A DNA stretch of 64,000 nucleotides from Parafrankia sp041008525 (GTDB lineage Bacteria > Actinomycetota > Actinomycetes > Frankiales > Frankiaceae). Positions 43,680 to 52,280 of the stretch are shown here, piece by piece (within the stretch, counting starts at the first letter, position 1; each line of letters starts with the position of its first letter). Made by a program: the position numbers and the translations under genes. The stretch lies in assembly GCF_041008525.1 (NCBI RefSeq), contig NZ_JBFLUG010000013.1, positions 1-64,000 on the forward strand. The letters are read 5' to 3'. The notes under the pieces were generated by a model, which saw only the letters and a list, made by a program, of their open reading frames with translations, was not told the origin of the DNA and did not search any database.

Positions 43680-44861
43680 TCACCCGCCCGGCGGGCGGAA
43701 CCGCTCGAACCGGAACGCCGCCAGGGCCTCGCCGCGGTCCTCTCCGAGCACCTCCGCCGCGACCAGGTCGCCCGCGTGCAGGCAGAGCGTCGCGCCGCTG
43801 TGCGAGACGGCGAAGTGGAAGCGAGGTAGATCGGCGACCCGCCCGAGCACCGGCAGGCCGTCCGTGGGAATGGGCCGTTCACCGACCAGGACGCTGTGCG
43901 CCGCCGTACCCGCCGTGCCCGCCGTGCCCGCCGCGTCGGTCGCGCCCGCCGCGGGTCGGGTGCCGGGGTAGAGCGTGCGGCCTGCCTCGAGGAGCTCCTC
44001 GACCGCTGACGGCGCGACACTGATCTCGCCGGTGTCGGACGTGCCAAGGGCACGGTCGATCTCGGCGGAGTGCAGCAGCAGCCCGCCGCTTCCGTCCGGG
44101 CGCAGATGGACGCGTGGCGCACGGACCACACGGGACACCGGGACGGCGGCAGCGGCGGTCGGGGCGGTCGGGGCGGTGCGGACGAGCACGCCGCGGGTGT
44201 TGCGCATCGGCAGGTCCAGGCCGGCGAGACGGGCGATCTCATCGGCCTGTGGGCCCGCGCAGTTCACCACCGCCTCCGCGGCGATCCGCCGTCCCGAGGC
44301 GAGTCGAACCGAGAATCCCCCTCCCGCGGGGATCTCCAGGCCGGTGACCGGGTCCCCGGTGACGAGTTCGGCGCCGCGGGCCGCGGAGCTGGCCAGCAGG
44401 TGCCCGATCAGGCGGGCCGGCTCGAGCCATCCCTCCCGGGGGAAGAAAACGATCTCGGCTGCCGGCAGCTCGTCGGGGGCGATACCCGGTTCCAGAGCCA
44501 CCACCTCCGCTCGGCTGAGCCACTGTGTCTCATAGCCGCGGGCGACGAGGCCGGCGACCCTCGTCCGCAGTTTCTCCCGTTCGTCATCACCGGCGACCCA
44601 TTCCAGGTTCCCGCTCTCGTGGTACCAGTCGCTGCCGGGCACCGCGGCCGCCAACCGGCGGTGGGCCTCCATTCCCGCGACACGAAGATCATGATAGGGA
44701 CGCGGATGCCGACCCGAGGAATTCGTCCACGCGAACGTCGCGCCGGAGGTGCCGCCTCCCGCCGCTGCGGCCTCCACCAGGAGGACGTGAGCACCCCGTT
44801 CTGTCAGCGAGGCAGTTACCGCCGCGCCGTAGACACCGGCGCCGACAACGACCACGGTCAT
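43680..44861 (-). CDS. FAD-dependent oxidoreductase (DAO/glycine-oxidase family)
   Basis: A 393-residue flavoprotein. The FAD dinucleotide fold is VVVVGAGVYGAAVTASLTERG with GTSGATFAWTNSSGRHP following, typical of DadA/glycine-oxidase-like enzymes. The C-terminal block VLVGERPIPTDGLPVLGRVADLPRFHFAVSHSGATLC closes the FAD site. The family oxidises amines or amino acids to imines with H2O2 or a quinone as acceptor. The ATG has AAGGAG 9 nt upstream. It is first in the operon with the amidohydrolase, so it may act on the same pathway; substrate unknown. Confidence 0.87.
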   Translation of the reverse strand: MTVVVVGAGVYGAAVTASLTERGAHVLLVEAAAAGGGTSGATFAWTNSSGRHPRPYHDLRVAGMEAHRRLAAAVPGSDWYHESGNLEWVAGDDEREKLRTRVAGLVARGYETQWLSRAEVVALEPGIAPDELPAAEIVFFPREGWLEPARLIGHLLASSAARGAELVTGDPVTGLEIPAGGGFSVRLASGRRIAAEAVVNCAGPQADEIARLAGLDLPMRNTRGVLVRTAPTAPTAAAAVPVSRVVRAPRVHLRPDGSGGLLLHSAEIDRALGTSDTGEISVAPSAVEELLEAGRTLYPGTRPAAGATDAAGTAGTAGTAAHSVLVGERPIPTDGLPVLGRVADLPRFHFAVSHSGATLCLHAGDLVAAEVLGEDRGEALAAFRFERFRPPGG

Positions 44862-45037
44862 GCTGCTGCTCCTTGCTCCCCGATCGCCAGGGGACTGATG
44901 GGACAGGTGATGCCGGCGCCATCCGAGGCATCGGAACGTCCGTGTCACGGACGACGGGAATCCTCCACTGACCGCGGTAGGACCCAGGCCGTTGGCGGCG
45001 GGACGTGCGCACCGGCAAGCAGCCAGACCATCACACA

Positions 45038-45051
45038 TGTAACTAGTTTCA
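45038..45051. promoter_or_regulatory. Candidate LacI-family operator
   Basis: TGTAACTAGTTTCA is a 14-bp palindrome with one mismatched pair and the TGxAAx...xTTxCA form of LacI-family operators. It lies 176 nt upstream of the FAD-oxidoreductase start, inside the control region of the operon next to a LacI-type gene. A TTGCTG hexamer overlaps it on the minus strand. Confidence 0.45.
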
Positions 45052-45590
45052 GCAACCAGCACCTGCGGGGCTGTCACGGCCGCCGAGGCTCTCGCCCTGA
45101 CGCACGCTCGAGACGGGTCGGGGCGCGGACAAAGCCGACCCCGCCCGGCGCCACACCGGCAACAGAGCAGAGGTGCGAACACGGTCCGACGCCGACATCG
45201 AAAGCCGGCAGAAGCCGGTGGAAGCGCGTCAACCAAAGACTTCAGCGGATTCTTCCCGCGTTTCGGCGACCCGTTCAGGCCGCCGACGTGAACCCTTTCA
45301 TTCGCCCGCGCCACTCATCCGGTCCGACCTTTATCAATACCGGCACAGCGGGAGATGGCCGACGCCATCTCCCGGCCAGGAAATCACCTTCGAGCCCTGC
45401 CGACAGCGGCGAACGCCCAGTTCGACGGCTGCGTCGCGGGCCAAGAAGACCTCCACCTACACCCACGAATCCGTATGCGCACGCCACCGCCCGACAGGAA
45501 GCCAGTCAGTCTCAGCGACGAACAACACCGACGGCGCGAGATGAACGAACAGCAGAGGTAGAGATACGAGAAGGGCGGAGGCATCAGAAC

Positions 45591-45613
45591 GGCGGGGAAA
45601 CCCGCTCCCCGCC
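45591..45613. terminator. GC-rich hairpin upstream of the rph promoter
   Basis: GGCGGGGA and TCCCCGCC pair over 8 bp with a 7-nt loop, followed on the plus strand by ACTTCTAATTTATAT. It could be a terminator insulating rph, or simply a structured spacer. Confidence 0.4.
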
Positions 45614-45636
45614 ACTTCTAATTTATATCGCACGGG

Positions 45637-45655
45637 GGGGCTTGCAGCAAGGCCC
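45637..45655 (+). promoter_or_regulatory. Rifamycin-associated element (RAE)
   Basis: GGGGCTTGCAGCAAGGCCC matches the 19-bp inverted-repeat RAE described upstream of rifamycin-inducible inactivation genes in actinomycetes (consensus, from memory, GGGGCTTGCGGCAAGGCCC). It lies 315 nt before the chosen rph start and 213 nt before the alternative one, just after an AT-rich TTTATAT stretch. It predicts that rph is induced by rifamycins. Confidence 0.85.
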
Positions 45656-45970
45656 GGGTCGTGCCACAGAATCGTCGGCCGAGGCCACGACACGCGGAAA
45701 GGGGGCACGACGTGGGGTGTGGTGTCGACGTAGGGGGCACATGGTGAGGCCGGGCCAGCGGTGGAACTGGCAGTGCGCTCGCGGGCGTTCGGGGCACCGG
45801 TGCGGGGCTGCGTGCCGACCGAACGGCCGGCGCGACCGGCTGACCCACCAGAGGGAGGACGGCCAGGAATGACGACAGGCCCGACGAGAGGTTCGGCAGC
45901 GCTGGCGGCGCCGGTGATGCGATCGGCCGCGTCAGTGGAGGCGAGCACGGCTGCCGCGGAGGCATCGTTC

Positions 45971-48568
45971 ATGATCGAAAAGTATGTGCTGGATCTTCGG
46001 GAGGTCGACGAGACGCAGGCCGCGGTCGCTGGTGGCAAGGGCGCGCACCTGGGCGGGCTGTCTCGGATCGACGGCATCCGGGTGCCGGGTGGCTTCTGTG
46101 TGACGACCGGTGCCTTCCGGCGGATCATGGCGGAAGCGCCGTCGATCGACGATCGGCTGGAGCAGCTGTCCGGCATGAGCCCGGACGACCGGGAGGGGAT
46201 TCGCGCACTCAGCGCACAGCTTCGCCGGATCATCGAAGGGGTCGCCATCCCGCACGACCTCGCGTCGGCGATCATCCGCGCGCTTGCGCGGCACGGCGAG
46301 CAGGCCGCCTACGCCGTCCGATCGAGCGCGACGGCGGAGGACCTGCCGACGGCCTCCTTCGCCGGCCAGCAGGACACCTACCTGAACGTCGTCGGGCCGG
46401 CGGAGATCCTGCGGCACGTCAGCCGGTGCTGGGCCTCGCTGTTCACCGAGCGGGCCGTGACCTACCGCCAGCGCAACGGCCTCGACCACCGCACGGTCCA
46501 CATGGCCGTGGTCGTGCAGCAGATGGTTCTCCCGGCGGCGGCCGGCGTCCTGTTCACGGCCGACCCCGTCACGGGAAACCGGACGGTCGCCACCGTGGAG
46601 GCCGGCTTCGGCCTCGGCGAGGCCGTGGTCTCCGGCCTGGTGAACCCGGACGTCTTCACGGTGCGGCACGGCGACGTCGTCGCCCGGGCGATCGCCGCCA
46701 AACAGCGTGCCGTTCACGCCGTGGCGGCCGGTGGTACGCAGGTGGTGGCCATCGACGCGCAGCGGCAGAGGCAGCCGGCGCTGACGGACGCGCAGGTCCT
46801 GCGGCTCGTGCGGCTCGGGCGGCGGATCGAGGCGCACTTCGGCCGCCCGCAGGACATCGAATGGTGCCTGGCCGAGGGTGGCTTCCAGATCGTGCAGAGC
46901 CGGCCGATCACGACGCTGTTCCCCATCCCCGAGGCCGGTGACCAGGAGAACCACGTCTACGTCTCGGTCGGTCACGGGCAGATGATGACCGACCCGATGA
47001 AGCCGCTGGGGCTGTCCCTGTGGCGGCTGACGGCCCTGGTGCCGATGCACGAGGCCGGCGGGAGGCTGTTCGTGGACGTCACCCCGCGGCTGGTCTCACC
47101 CGCGAGCCGCGCCGGCCTGCTGGACGCCATGGGCAGGGGCGATCCGTTGGTCAGGGACGCGCTGGAGACCGTCCTCGACCAGGACGGCTTCGTCCCGTCG
47201 CTCCCGGACACGAGTCCCGCCGGGCCGCCGGGCGGCGCCGTGCCCGCCCCGGTCGAGACCGATCCGGCCATCGTCGCCGAGCTGGTCGAGCGCAGCCGGG
47301 CGTCCGTCGCCGCCCTCGAGCGCGACATCCGGACGAGGACCGGACCGGCACTGTTCGACTTCCTGCTGGAGGCCTTCGCGGAACACAGGCGCCTCCTGGG
47401 TGATCCGCTGAGCATGCGGGTGATCATGGCGGGGATGGAGGCCACCTGGTGGCTCAACGACAGGCTGCAGGAGTGGCTGGGCGAGAAGAACGCCGCTGAC
47501 ACGCTGACGCTGTCCGCCCCCGGCAACGTCACGTCCGAGATGGGCCTGGCGCTGCTCGACGTCGCCGACGTGATCCGCCCGCTGTCGGAGGTCGTGGCGT
47601 TCCTGCAGGGCGTCGAGGACGACGACTTCCTGGACGAGCTGGCGACACTGCCGGGTGGGGCCGAGGCGCGCGACGCCATCGAGGCGTATCTCGACCGGTA
47701 CGGCATGCGCTGCGTCGGCGAGATCGACATCACGAGGCCGCGGTGGCGCGAGCGCCCCACCACGCTCGTGCCCGTCATCCTTGACAATGTCAGGAACTTC
47801 GAGCCGGGCGCCGCCCGGCGGCGCTTCGAGCAGGGCCGGCAGCGGGCACAGCGGAAGGCACAGGACGTGCTGTCACGCCTGCGGGCCCTGCCGGGCGGAG
47901 ACGAGAAGGCCGACGAGACCAGGCGGATGATCGACCGGGTCCGCACTTTCATCGGGTACCGGGAGTACCCGAAGTACGGCATCGTCAGCCGCTCCTTCGT
48001 CTACAGGCAGGCCCTGCTGGCGGAGGCCGAGCGCCTGGTGCGGGCCGGTGTCCTCCGCGAGCGGGAGGACGTCTTCTACCTCACGTTCCAGGAGTTCCAT
48101 GACGTCGTGCGCGCGCAGCAGGTGGATGACCAGCTCCTCCAGCAGCGCAGGGACGCGTTCCGCTCGTACCACGCGCTCACCCCGCCCCGGGTCCTCACCT
48201 CGGACGGCGAGGCCCTCACCGGGGCGTACCGGCGCGACGACGTGCCGGCCGGTGCCCTGATCGGTGTGCCGGTCTCCGCCGGGACCGTCGAGGGGCGGGC
48301 CCGCGTCATCCCTGACCTGGCGCAGGCCGATCTCGAGGCGGGCGACATTCTGGTCACGGCCTTCACGGACCCCAGCTGGTCGCCCCTGTTCGTCGCGGTC
48401 GCCGGCCTGGTGACGGAGGTGGGCGGCCTGATGACGCATGGCGCGGTGATCGCCCGGGAGTACGGCCTGCCGGCCGTCGTGGGCGTGCAGCGGGCCACCC
48501 GGCTGATCCGGGACGGGCAGCGGATCCGCGTGCACGGAACCGACGGGTACGTCGAGATCCTGCCCTGA
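45971..48568 (+). CDS. rph: Rifamycin phosphotransferase
   Basis: An 865-residue PEP-synthase-like enzyme that inactivates rifamycins by phosphorylating the ansa-bridge hydroxyl with ATP. The N-terminal ATP-grasp region carries YVLDLREVDETQAAVAGGKG and YAVRSSATAEDLPTASFAGQ. The rifamycin-binding part starts at NHVYVSVGHGQMMTDPMKPLG, a stretch specific to Rph rather than PpsA. The swivel His is H823 in GGLMTHGAVIAREYGLPAVV. Length and order match known Rph (about 867). The ATG at 45971 has GGAGG 8 nt upstream and starts exactly at the family N-terminus. An in-frame ATG at 45869, also with a GGAGG, would add 34 low-complexity residues. The RAE upstream supports rifamycin induction. Confidence 0.93.
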   Translation: MIEKYVLDLREVDETQAAVAGGKGAHLGGLSRIDGIRVPGGFCVTTGAFRRIMAEAPSIDDRLEQLSGMSPDDREGIRALSAQLRRIIEGVAIPHDLASAIIRALARHGEQAAYAVRSSATAEDLPTASFAGQQDTYLNVVGPAEILRHVSRCWASLFTERAVTYRQRNGLDHRTVHMAVVVQQMVLPAAAGVLFTADPVTGNRTVATVEAGFGLGEAVVSGLVNPDVFTVRHGDVVARAIAAKQRAVHAVAAGGTQVVAIDAQRQRQPALTDAQVLRLVRLGRRIEAHFGRPQDIEWCLAEGGFQIVQSRPITTLFPIPEAGDQENHVYVSVGHGQMMTDPMKPLGLSLWRLTALVPMHEAGGRLFVDVTPRLVSPASRAGLLDAMGRGDPLVRDALETVLDQDGFVPSLPDTSPAGPPGGAVPAPVETDPAIVAELVERSRASVAALERDIRTRTGPALFDFLLEAFAEHRRLLGDPLSMRVIMAGMEATWWLNDRLQEWLGEKNAADTLTLSAPGNVTSEMGLALLDVADVIRPLSEVVAFLQGVEDDDFLDELATLPGGAEARDAIEAYLDRYGMRCVGEIDITRPRWRERPTTLVPVILDNVRNFEPGAARRRFEQGRQRAQRKAQDVLSRLRALPGGDEKADETRRMIDRVRTFIGYREYPKYGIVSRSFVYRQALLAEAERLVRAGVLREREDVFYLTFQEFHDVVRAQQVDDQLLQQRRDAFRSYHALTPPRVLTSDGEALTGAYRRDDVPAGALIGVPVSAGTVEGRARVIPDLAQADLEAGDILVTAFTDPSWSPLFVAVAGLVTEVGGLMTHGAVIAREYGLPAVVGVQRATRLIRDGQRIRVHGTDGYVEILP

Positions 48569-48589
48569 CCGATCCCTCGACCGAGGGCC

Positions 48590-48654
48590 GTGACGTCACC
48601 ACCGCGACGTCAGTGCAGACATCAGTGCCGACGTCAGTGCCGTGACGTCACTGC
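48590..48654. repeat. GTGACGTCAC palindromes flanking a 12-nt tandem repeat
   Basis: Two perfect GTGACGTCAC palindromes (48590-48599 and 48642-48651) flank three copies of a CGACGTCAGTGC-type unit between the convergent rph and nudC genes. The array runs into the last codons of the NudC-like gene. It may act as a terminator; no known element matches. Confidence 0.6.
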
Positions 48655-49647
48655 CGCAGCCCAGGAATCGATCATGGTCCGGGCGATGGACAGCCGTCCT
48701 GGGAGCAGCAGCTGGCCCCGGTCGGCGTCGGTTGCGGCTGCCCAGTCGTTCCGCGCCAGGGCACCGTCAAGGTCGTGGCGGTGCACCCATCTCGCCTCGG
48801 CGATCTCCTTGTCGTCGAGCCGGATGGGCTGGCGCGGGTCCGCGACGGCGTGGAAACCGATCATCAGCGACCGCGGGAAGGGCCATGCCTGGCTGCCCAG
48901 GTAGCTGATGTCGGAGACGTCGACGCCGACCTCCTCGGCGATCTCCCGTGCCACGCAGGCCTCGAGGGACTCACCGGCCTCGACGAAGCCGGCGAGCACC
49001 GAGAAACGATCGGCGGGCCAGGTGCGCTGGCGGGCCAGCAGCACCCGGTCGGCGCCGTCGTGGACCAGGCAGATCACCGCCGGGTCGGTGCGCGGGTACT
49101 CCTCATGCTGCCCCGCCTCGCAGACCCGCGCCCAGCCGGCGTTGCGCGGGCGCGTCGGCGAACCGTCCCTGGCGCAGAACCGTGCGTTGTCGTGCCAGCT
49201 CAGCAGGGCGACGGCGGCAGCCATCACGGCGGCCTCGAGCGCCGGCAGCTCGGCGCCCACGGTGTACAGGTTCAGCCACGGGGACGGGCCGTCCGCCGCA
49301 GCCTCGTCCCGCGCGCCCCGCACCGCCCAGTAGGTCAGGGATTCGGCCTCACCGAGCAGCACCGCGTCCGGCGGTGGGGCGGCGGCGAAGTCCCTGGCCG
49401 CGACGGTCCGCAGCCGGGGCCCGGGCTGCGCGGTGTCGGACTGCGACGCGCCGGAGGCGGCCGGGGCGCTGGGGACGGCTGGGGCGGCTGTCCACTCGAC
49501 CGGGCTGCGGCCCTCGGCATCGACGATCACGACCTGGGCTGCGGCCCAGCCCAGCTGGTGGCGGCCGGCGTCTCGCCGAAGGTGTTCGTCGCGCAGGATC
49601 TTCGCCCCTGCCAGAACAGGCGGGCTGACCAGCCGAAAATCGCTCAC
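48634..49647 (-). CDS. nudC: NudC-like NAD(+)/NADH diphosphatase
   Basis: A 337-residue Nudix hydrolase. The Nudix box is GFVEAGESLEACVAREIAEEVGV. The downstream SQAWPFPRSLMIGF corresponds to the SQPWPFPxS motif that marks NADH pyrophosphatases, and EEYPRTDPAVICLVHDG precedes the box. The zinc ribbon is degenerate: FCARDG and RVCEAGQHE keep only two of four Cys. The GTG at 49647 gives the usual family start (V/M)SDFRLVSPP; an upstream GTG at 49665 is less likely. The family cleaves NAD(H) or removes NAD caps from RNA. The gene is divergent from a flavin monooxygenase gene. Confidence 0.87.
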   Translation of the reverse strand: MSDFRLVSPPVLAGAKILRDEHLRRDAGRHQLGWAAAQVVIVDAEGRSPVEWTAAPAVPSAPAASGASQSDTAQPGPRLRTVAARDFAAAPPPDAVLLGEAESLTYWAVRGARDEAAADGPSPWLNLYTVGAELPALEAAVMAAAVALLSWHDNARFCARDGSPTRPRNAGWARVCEAGQHEEYPRTDPAVICLVHDGADRVLLARQRTWPADRFSVLAGFVEAGESLEACVAREIAEEVGVDVSDISYLGSQAWPFPRSLMIGFHAVADPRQPIRLDDKEIAEARWVHRHDLDGALARNDWAAATDADRGQLLLPGRLSIARTMIDSWAAAVTSRH

Positions 49648-49940
49648 GGCCCCATCTTCCAGCACGGGTCACGGCATCGGCCGGTCTTTTTCGGTGGGGG
49701 AAACCCGGGGCCGGGGCGGCGCGAAGAGGTCCGAACCGCACGCCAGCCCGAGGCTCCCCCGCCGCGTGCGCGGCGCAACGGCAGGGCAATCAGGCGGTGG
49801 CTGCCCCGCAATCCCCGGCGGTGACACTGCCGCGTGATCGGATCCACCGACCCGCGCGCGTCAGGCCGGCCAGACCATCCCCGCCGGCCTTCGTCGCCGC
49901 ATGCCGTCCGGGCGCGGGTGCGACTGTGCGGGAGGCGCGC

Positions 49941-51245
49941 ATGTTCCACCTGGGCTGGTTCGTCGGCAGCGGCTTCGGGCCGCAGGCCTGGAACGACCAG
50001 TGGTCGGGGACCCTCGCCACCGAGTGGACGGGCGGCGGCTTCTACACCGACCTCGCCCGCTCACTCGAACGCGCCTTCTTCGACTACCTGATCCTCGAGG
50101 ACGGCCTCATGATCACGGACACGTACCAGGGGACGATGGAGGTCGACCTCGCGCACGCCTGGGAGTCCCCGCGGCTGGACCCGATGGCGGCGGTCGCGGT
50201 GATGAGCCAGGCGACCTCGCACATCGGGCTGGTCGCGACCGTGTCCACGTCCTTCTACCCACCGTTCATGGCGGCCCGGATGCTCGCCTCGCTCGACCAT
50301 CTCTCCGCGGGCCGTGTCGGGGCGAACCTGGTCACGTCCAGCAGCCACCGCAGCGCGCAGAACTTCGGCCTGCCGGAGCACTTCGAGCACGACCTGCGCT
50401 ACGACATGGCCGACGAGTGGATGGAGCTGGTCGACCGTCTCCTCTCCTCCTGGGAGCCCGGCGCGGTCGTCGCCGCCGACGGGGTGTTCGCCGACCACCG
50501 CAAGGTGCACAGGATCGACTTCGAGGGCCGCTTCCACCGCAGCCGCGGGCCGCTCAACGCCCCCGCCGGGCCGCAGGGCCGGCCGGTGATCTGCCAGGCC
50601 GGCGGCTCCCCCGCCGGCCGGGAGTTCGCCGCCCGCCACGCCGACACGATCATCGCCGTCCCGCACGGGGTCGACGCCATGCGCGCCTACCGCGACGACA
50701 TCTCCGCGCGGATGATCCGGCACGGGCGCAAGCCGTCCGACTGCAAGGTGCTCTTCCTGGTCAGCCCCGTACTCGGGGAGACCGACACCGAGGCCCGCGA
50801 CACCCTGGCCCGCCGCCGCGCCCGGCAGCGCGACCCGGCGGTCATGGACACGATCCTCGGCCAGATGTCCTACTTCAGCGGCATCGACTTCGCGCAGTTC
50901 GATCTGGACGCGCCGTTCCCCGACCTCACCGGGAAGGTCAACGGGCACCAGAGCTCGATGGCCCGCTTCACCGCGGCCGCCGGCGGGCGCACGCTGCGGG
51001 AGACCGTGATGGACCACGACACGGTCGAGTCCGTGGAGCTGGTCGGCTCACCGGACACGGTCGCCGTGCAGATGGGCGAGGTCATGGAGACCGTCGGCGG
51101 CGATGGTTTCCTGATCGCCACGCCGGTGCACCGCCGGTCCGTCAGCGAGATCGCGGACGGGCTCGCACCCGCCCTGCGCCGGCGCGGCCTGATGCGCTCC
51201 TCCTACCCGCACGACCTCTTCCGCGACAACCTGCTCGATTTCTGA
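49941..51245 (+). CDS. NtaA/SnaA/DszA-family flavin-dependent monooxygenase
   Basis: A 434-residue luciferase-like monooxygenase. FHLGWFVGSGFGPQAWNDQW, the GTMEVDLAHAWESPRLDPMA region, SAGRVGANLVTSSSHRSAQNFG and RPVICQAGGSPAGREFAARHADTIIA are the conserved blocks of the NtaA/SnaA/DszA group. These use reduced FMN from a separate reductase to oxidise chelators, sulfur compounds or heterocycles. The ATG has GGGAGG 6 nt upstream. No flavin reductase gene is adjacent, so the reductant is presumably supplied in trans. Substrate unknown. Confidence 0.88.
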   Translation: MFHLGWFVGSGFGPQAWNDQWSGTLATEWTGGGFYTDLARSLERAFFDYLILEDGLMITDTYQGTMEVDLAHAWESPRLDPMAAVAVMSQATSHIGLVATVSTSFYPPFMAARMLASLDHLSAGRVGANLVTSSSHRSAQNFGLPEHFEHDLRYDMADEWMELVDRLLSSWEPGAVVAADGVFADHRKVHRIDFEGRFHRSRGPLNAPAGPQGRPVICQAGGSPAGREFAARHADTIIAVPHGVDAMRAYRDDISARMIRHGRKPSDCKVLFLVSPVLGETDTEARDTLARRRARQRDPAVMDTILGQMSYFSGIDFAQFDLDAPFPDLTGKVNGHQSSMARFTAAAGGRTLRETVMDHDTVESVELVGSPDTVAVQMGEVMETVGGDGFLIATPVHRRSVSEIADGLAPALRRRGLMRSSYPHDLFRDNLLDF

Positions 51246-51374
51246 TCCATCGGACGGCGCGGCGCGGCGCTGGCGGTGCCGGTGCCGGTGCCCGTCGTCG
51301 CCGAGTTCCGCAACGTCGGCGGTGTTGTCGCGATCGGGCTCGTTGTGCCCCGGACCAGAGATAGGTTGCTGTGC

Positions 51375-52028
51375 GTGCCCGATCTCGATCTCGCTGTCTC
51401 CTCGCCCGCCAAGGCGTTCGCAGTCCTGAGGGAAGGCAACGCGCGTTTCGTACAGGGTGAACGGCTGCACCCGAACCAGGACGCCGACCGCCGCTCGGCG
51501 GTGGCGCCCAGACAGCATCCCTTCGCCGTGCTGTTCGGATGCTCCGACTCCCGACTGGCAGCCGAGATCATCTTCGATCGGGGGCTGGGAGACCTCTTCG
51601 TGGTCCGGACCGCCGGGCACGTCGCGGGGCCCGAGGTACTGGGCAGCATCGAGTACGGCGTCAGCGTGCTCGGCGCACCCCTCGTCGTCGTTCTCGGACA
51701 CGATTCGTGCGGCGCCGTCACCGCGGCGTCCGAGGCGGATCGTGACGGGATCGCGCCTGTGGGCTACCTCGGGGACGTGGTCGAGCGGGTCATGCCCAGC
51801 GTGCTGTCCGCGCGGGCAGCCGGGCACACCGATATCGACGCGTTCGTACGCACGCACATCCGGCGGACGGTTGATGGCCTGGTCGGCCGGTCGGTCCTGC
51901 TCGCGGCCGAGGTCGCCGCAGGACGATGCGCTGTGGTCGGCCTGTCGTACCGGCTCGCGGAGGGCACCGTCAGCATGGTCAACAGCCACGGACCTGTACC
52001 CACAGCCTCCGACAACCCGCACCCGTGA
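51375..52028 (+). CDS. Beta-class carbonic anhydrase
   Basis: A 217-residue enzyme with the beta-CA zinc site: C56-S-D58-S-R60 (FGCSDSR) and H109-x2-C112 (LGHDSCGAV). It interconverts CO2 and bicarbonate in the cytoplasm. The GTG at 51375 is chosen because an AGAGATAGG stretch lies about 10 nt upstream and the protein then begins at the usual N-terminal helix (PAKAFAVLREGNARFVQG); an upstream in-frame start at 51276 would add a non-conserved leader. It stands alone. Confidence 0.9.
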   Translation: MPDLDLAVSSPAKAFAVLREGNARFVQGERLHPNQDADRRSAVAPRQHPFAVLFGCSDSRLAAEIIFDRGLGDLFVVRTAGHVAGPEVLGSIEYGVSVLGAPLVVVLGHDSCGAVTAASEADRDGIAPVGYLGDVVERVMPSVLSARAAGHTDIDAFVRTHIRRTVDGLVGRSVLLAAEVAAGRCAVVGLSYRLAEGTVSMVNSHGPVPTASDNPHP

Positions 52029-52280
52029 CCCGCGCCGGCAGTCCTGCGCGGCTGTCGCCGCGGACCATGGTCGAGATCGCGGCGATGCGCAAGGCCGCGG
52101 ACGCCCGCCCGGTTCCTGTGGGGCGGTCAGGGCGGGGCGTCGGACCGGGCGGTCCTCGAAGCCCGCGGGGAGATCTGCGCCCGGCCAGGCCTGCTGGGCC
52201 CGACCGCGAGCATCCGCCAGATCGCCCCTGGCGGCCCGCTCCAGGTGCGGCCCGCCCCGGGGCGACGGCGGGTAGGTGCC

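Larger units (their letters stand above)
44862..45970. other. Long divergent intergenic region
   Basis: About 1.1 kb between the FAD-oxidoreductase gene (minus) and rph (plus), with lower GC than its flanks and no gene I can support. It contains a LacI-type palindrome (45038-45051), a hairpin (45591-45613), an AT-rich stretch TAATTTATAT (45619-45628) and the rifamycin-associated element (45637-45655). Confidence 0.5.

Noticed and set aside
44070..45872. Plus-strand reading frame of 600 codons before rph
   Set aside because: Its first part is antisense to the FAD oxidoreductase gene and the rest has no family features or ribosome site; the region is better read as non-coding.
52029..52280. 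Possible small gene between carbonic anhydrase and VOC genes
   Set aside because: Frames there are Pro/Arg-rich, lack a ribosome site and match no family I recognise.
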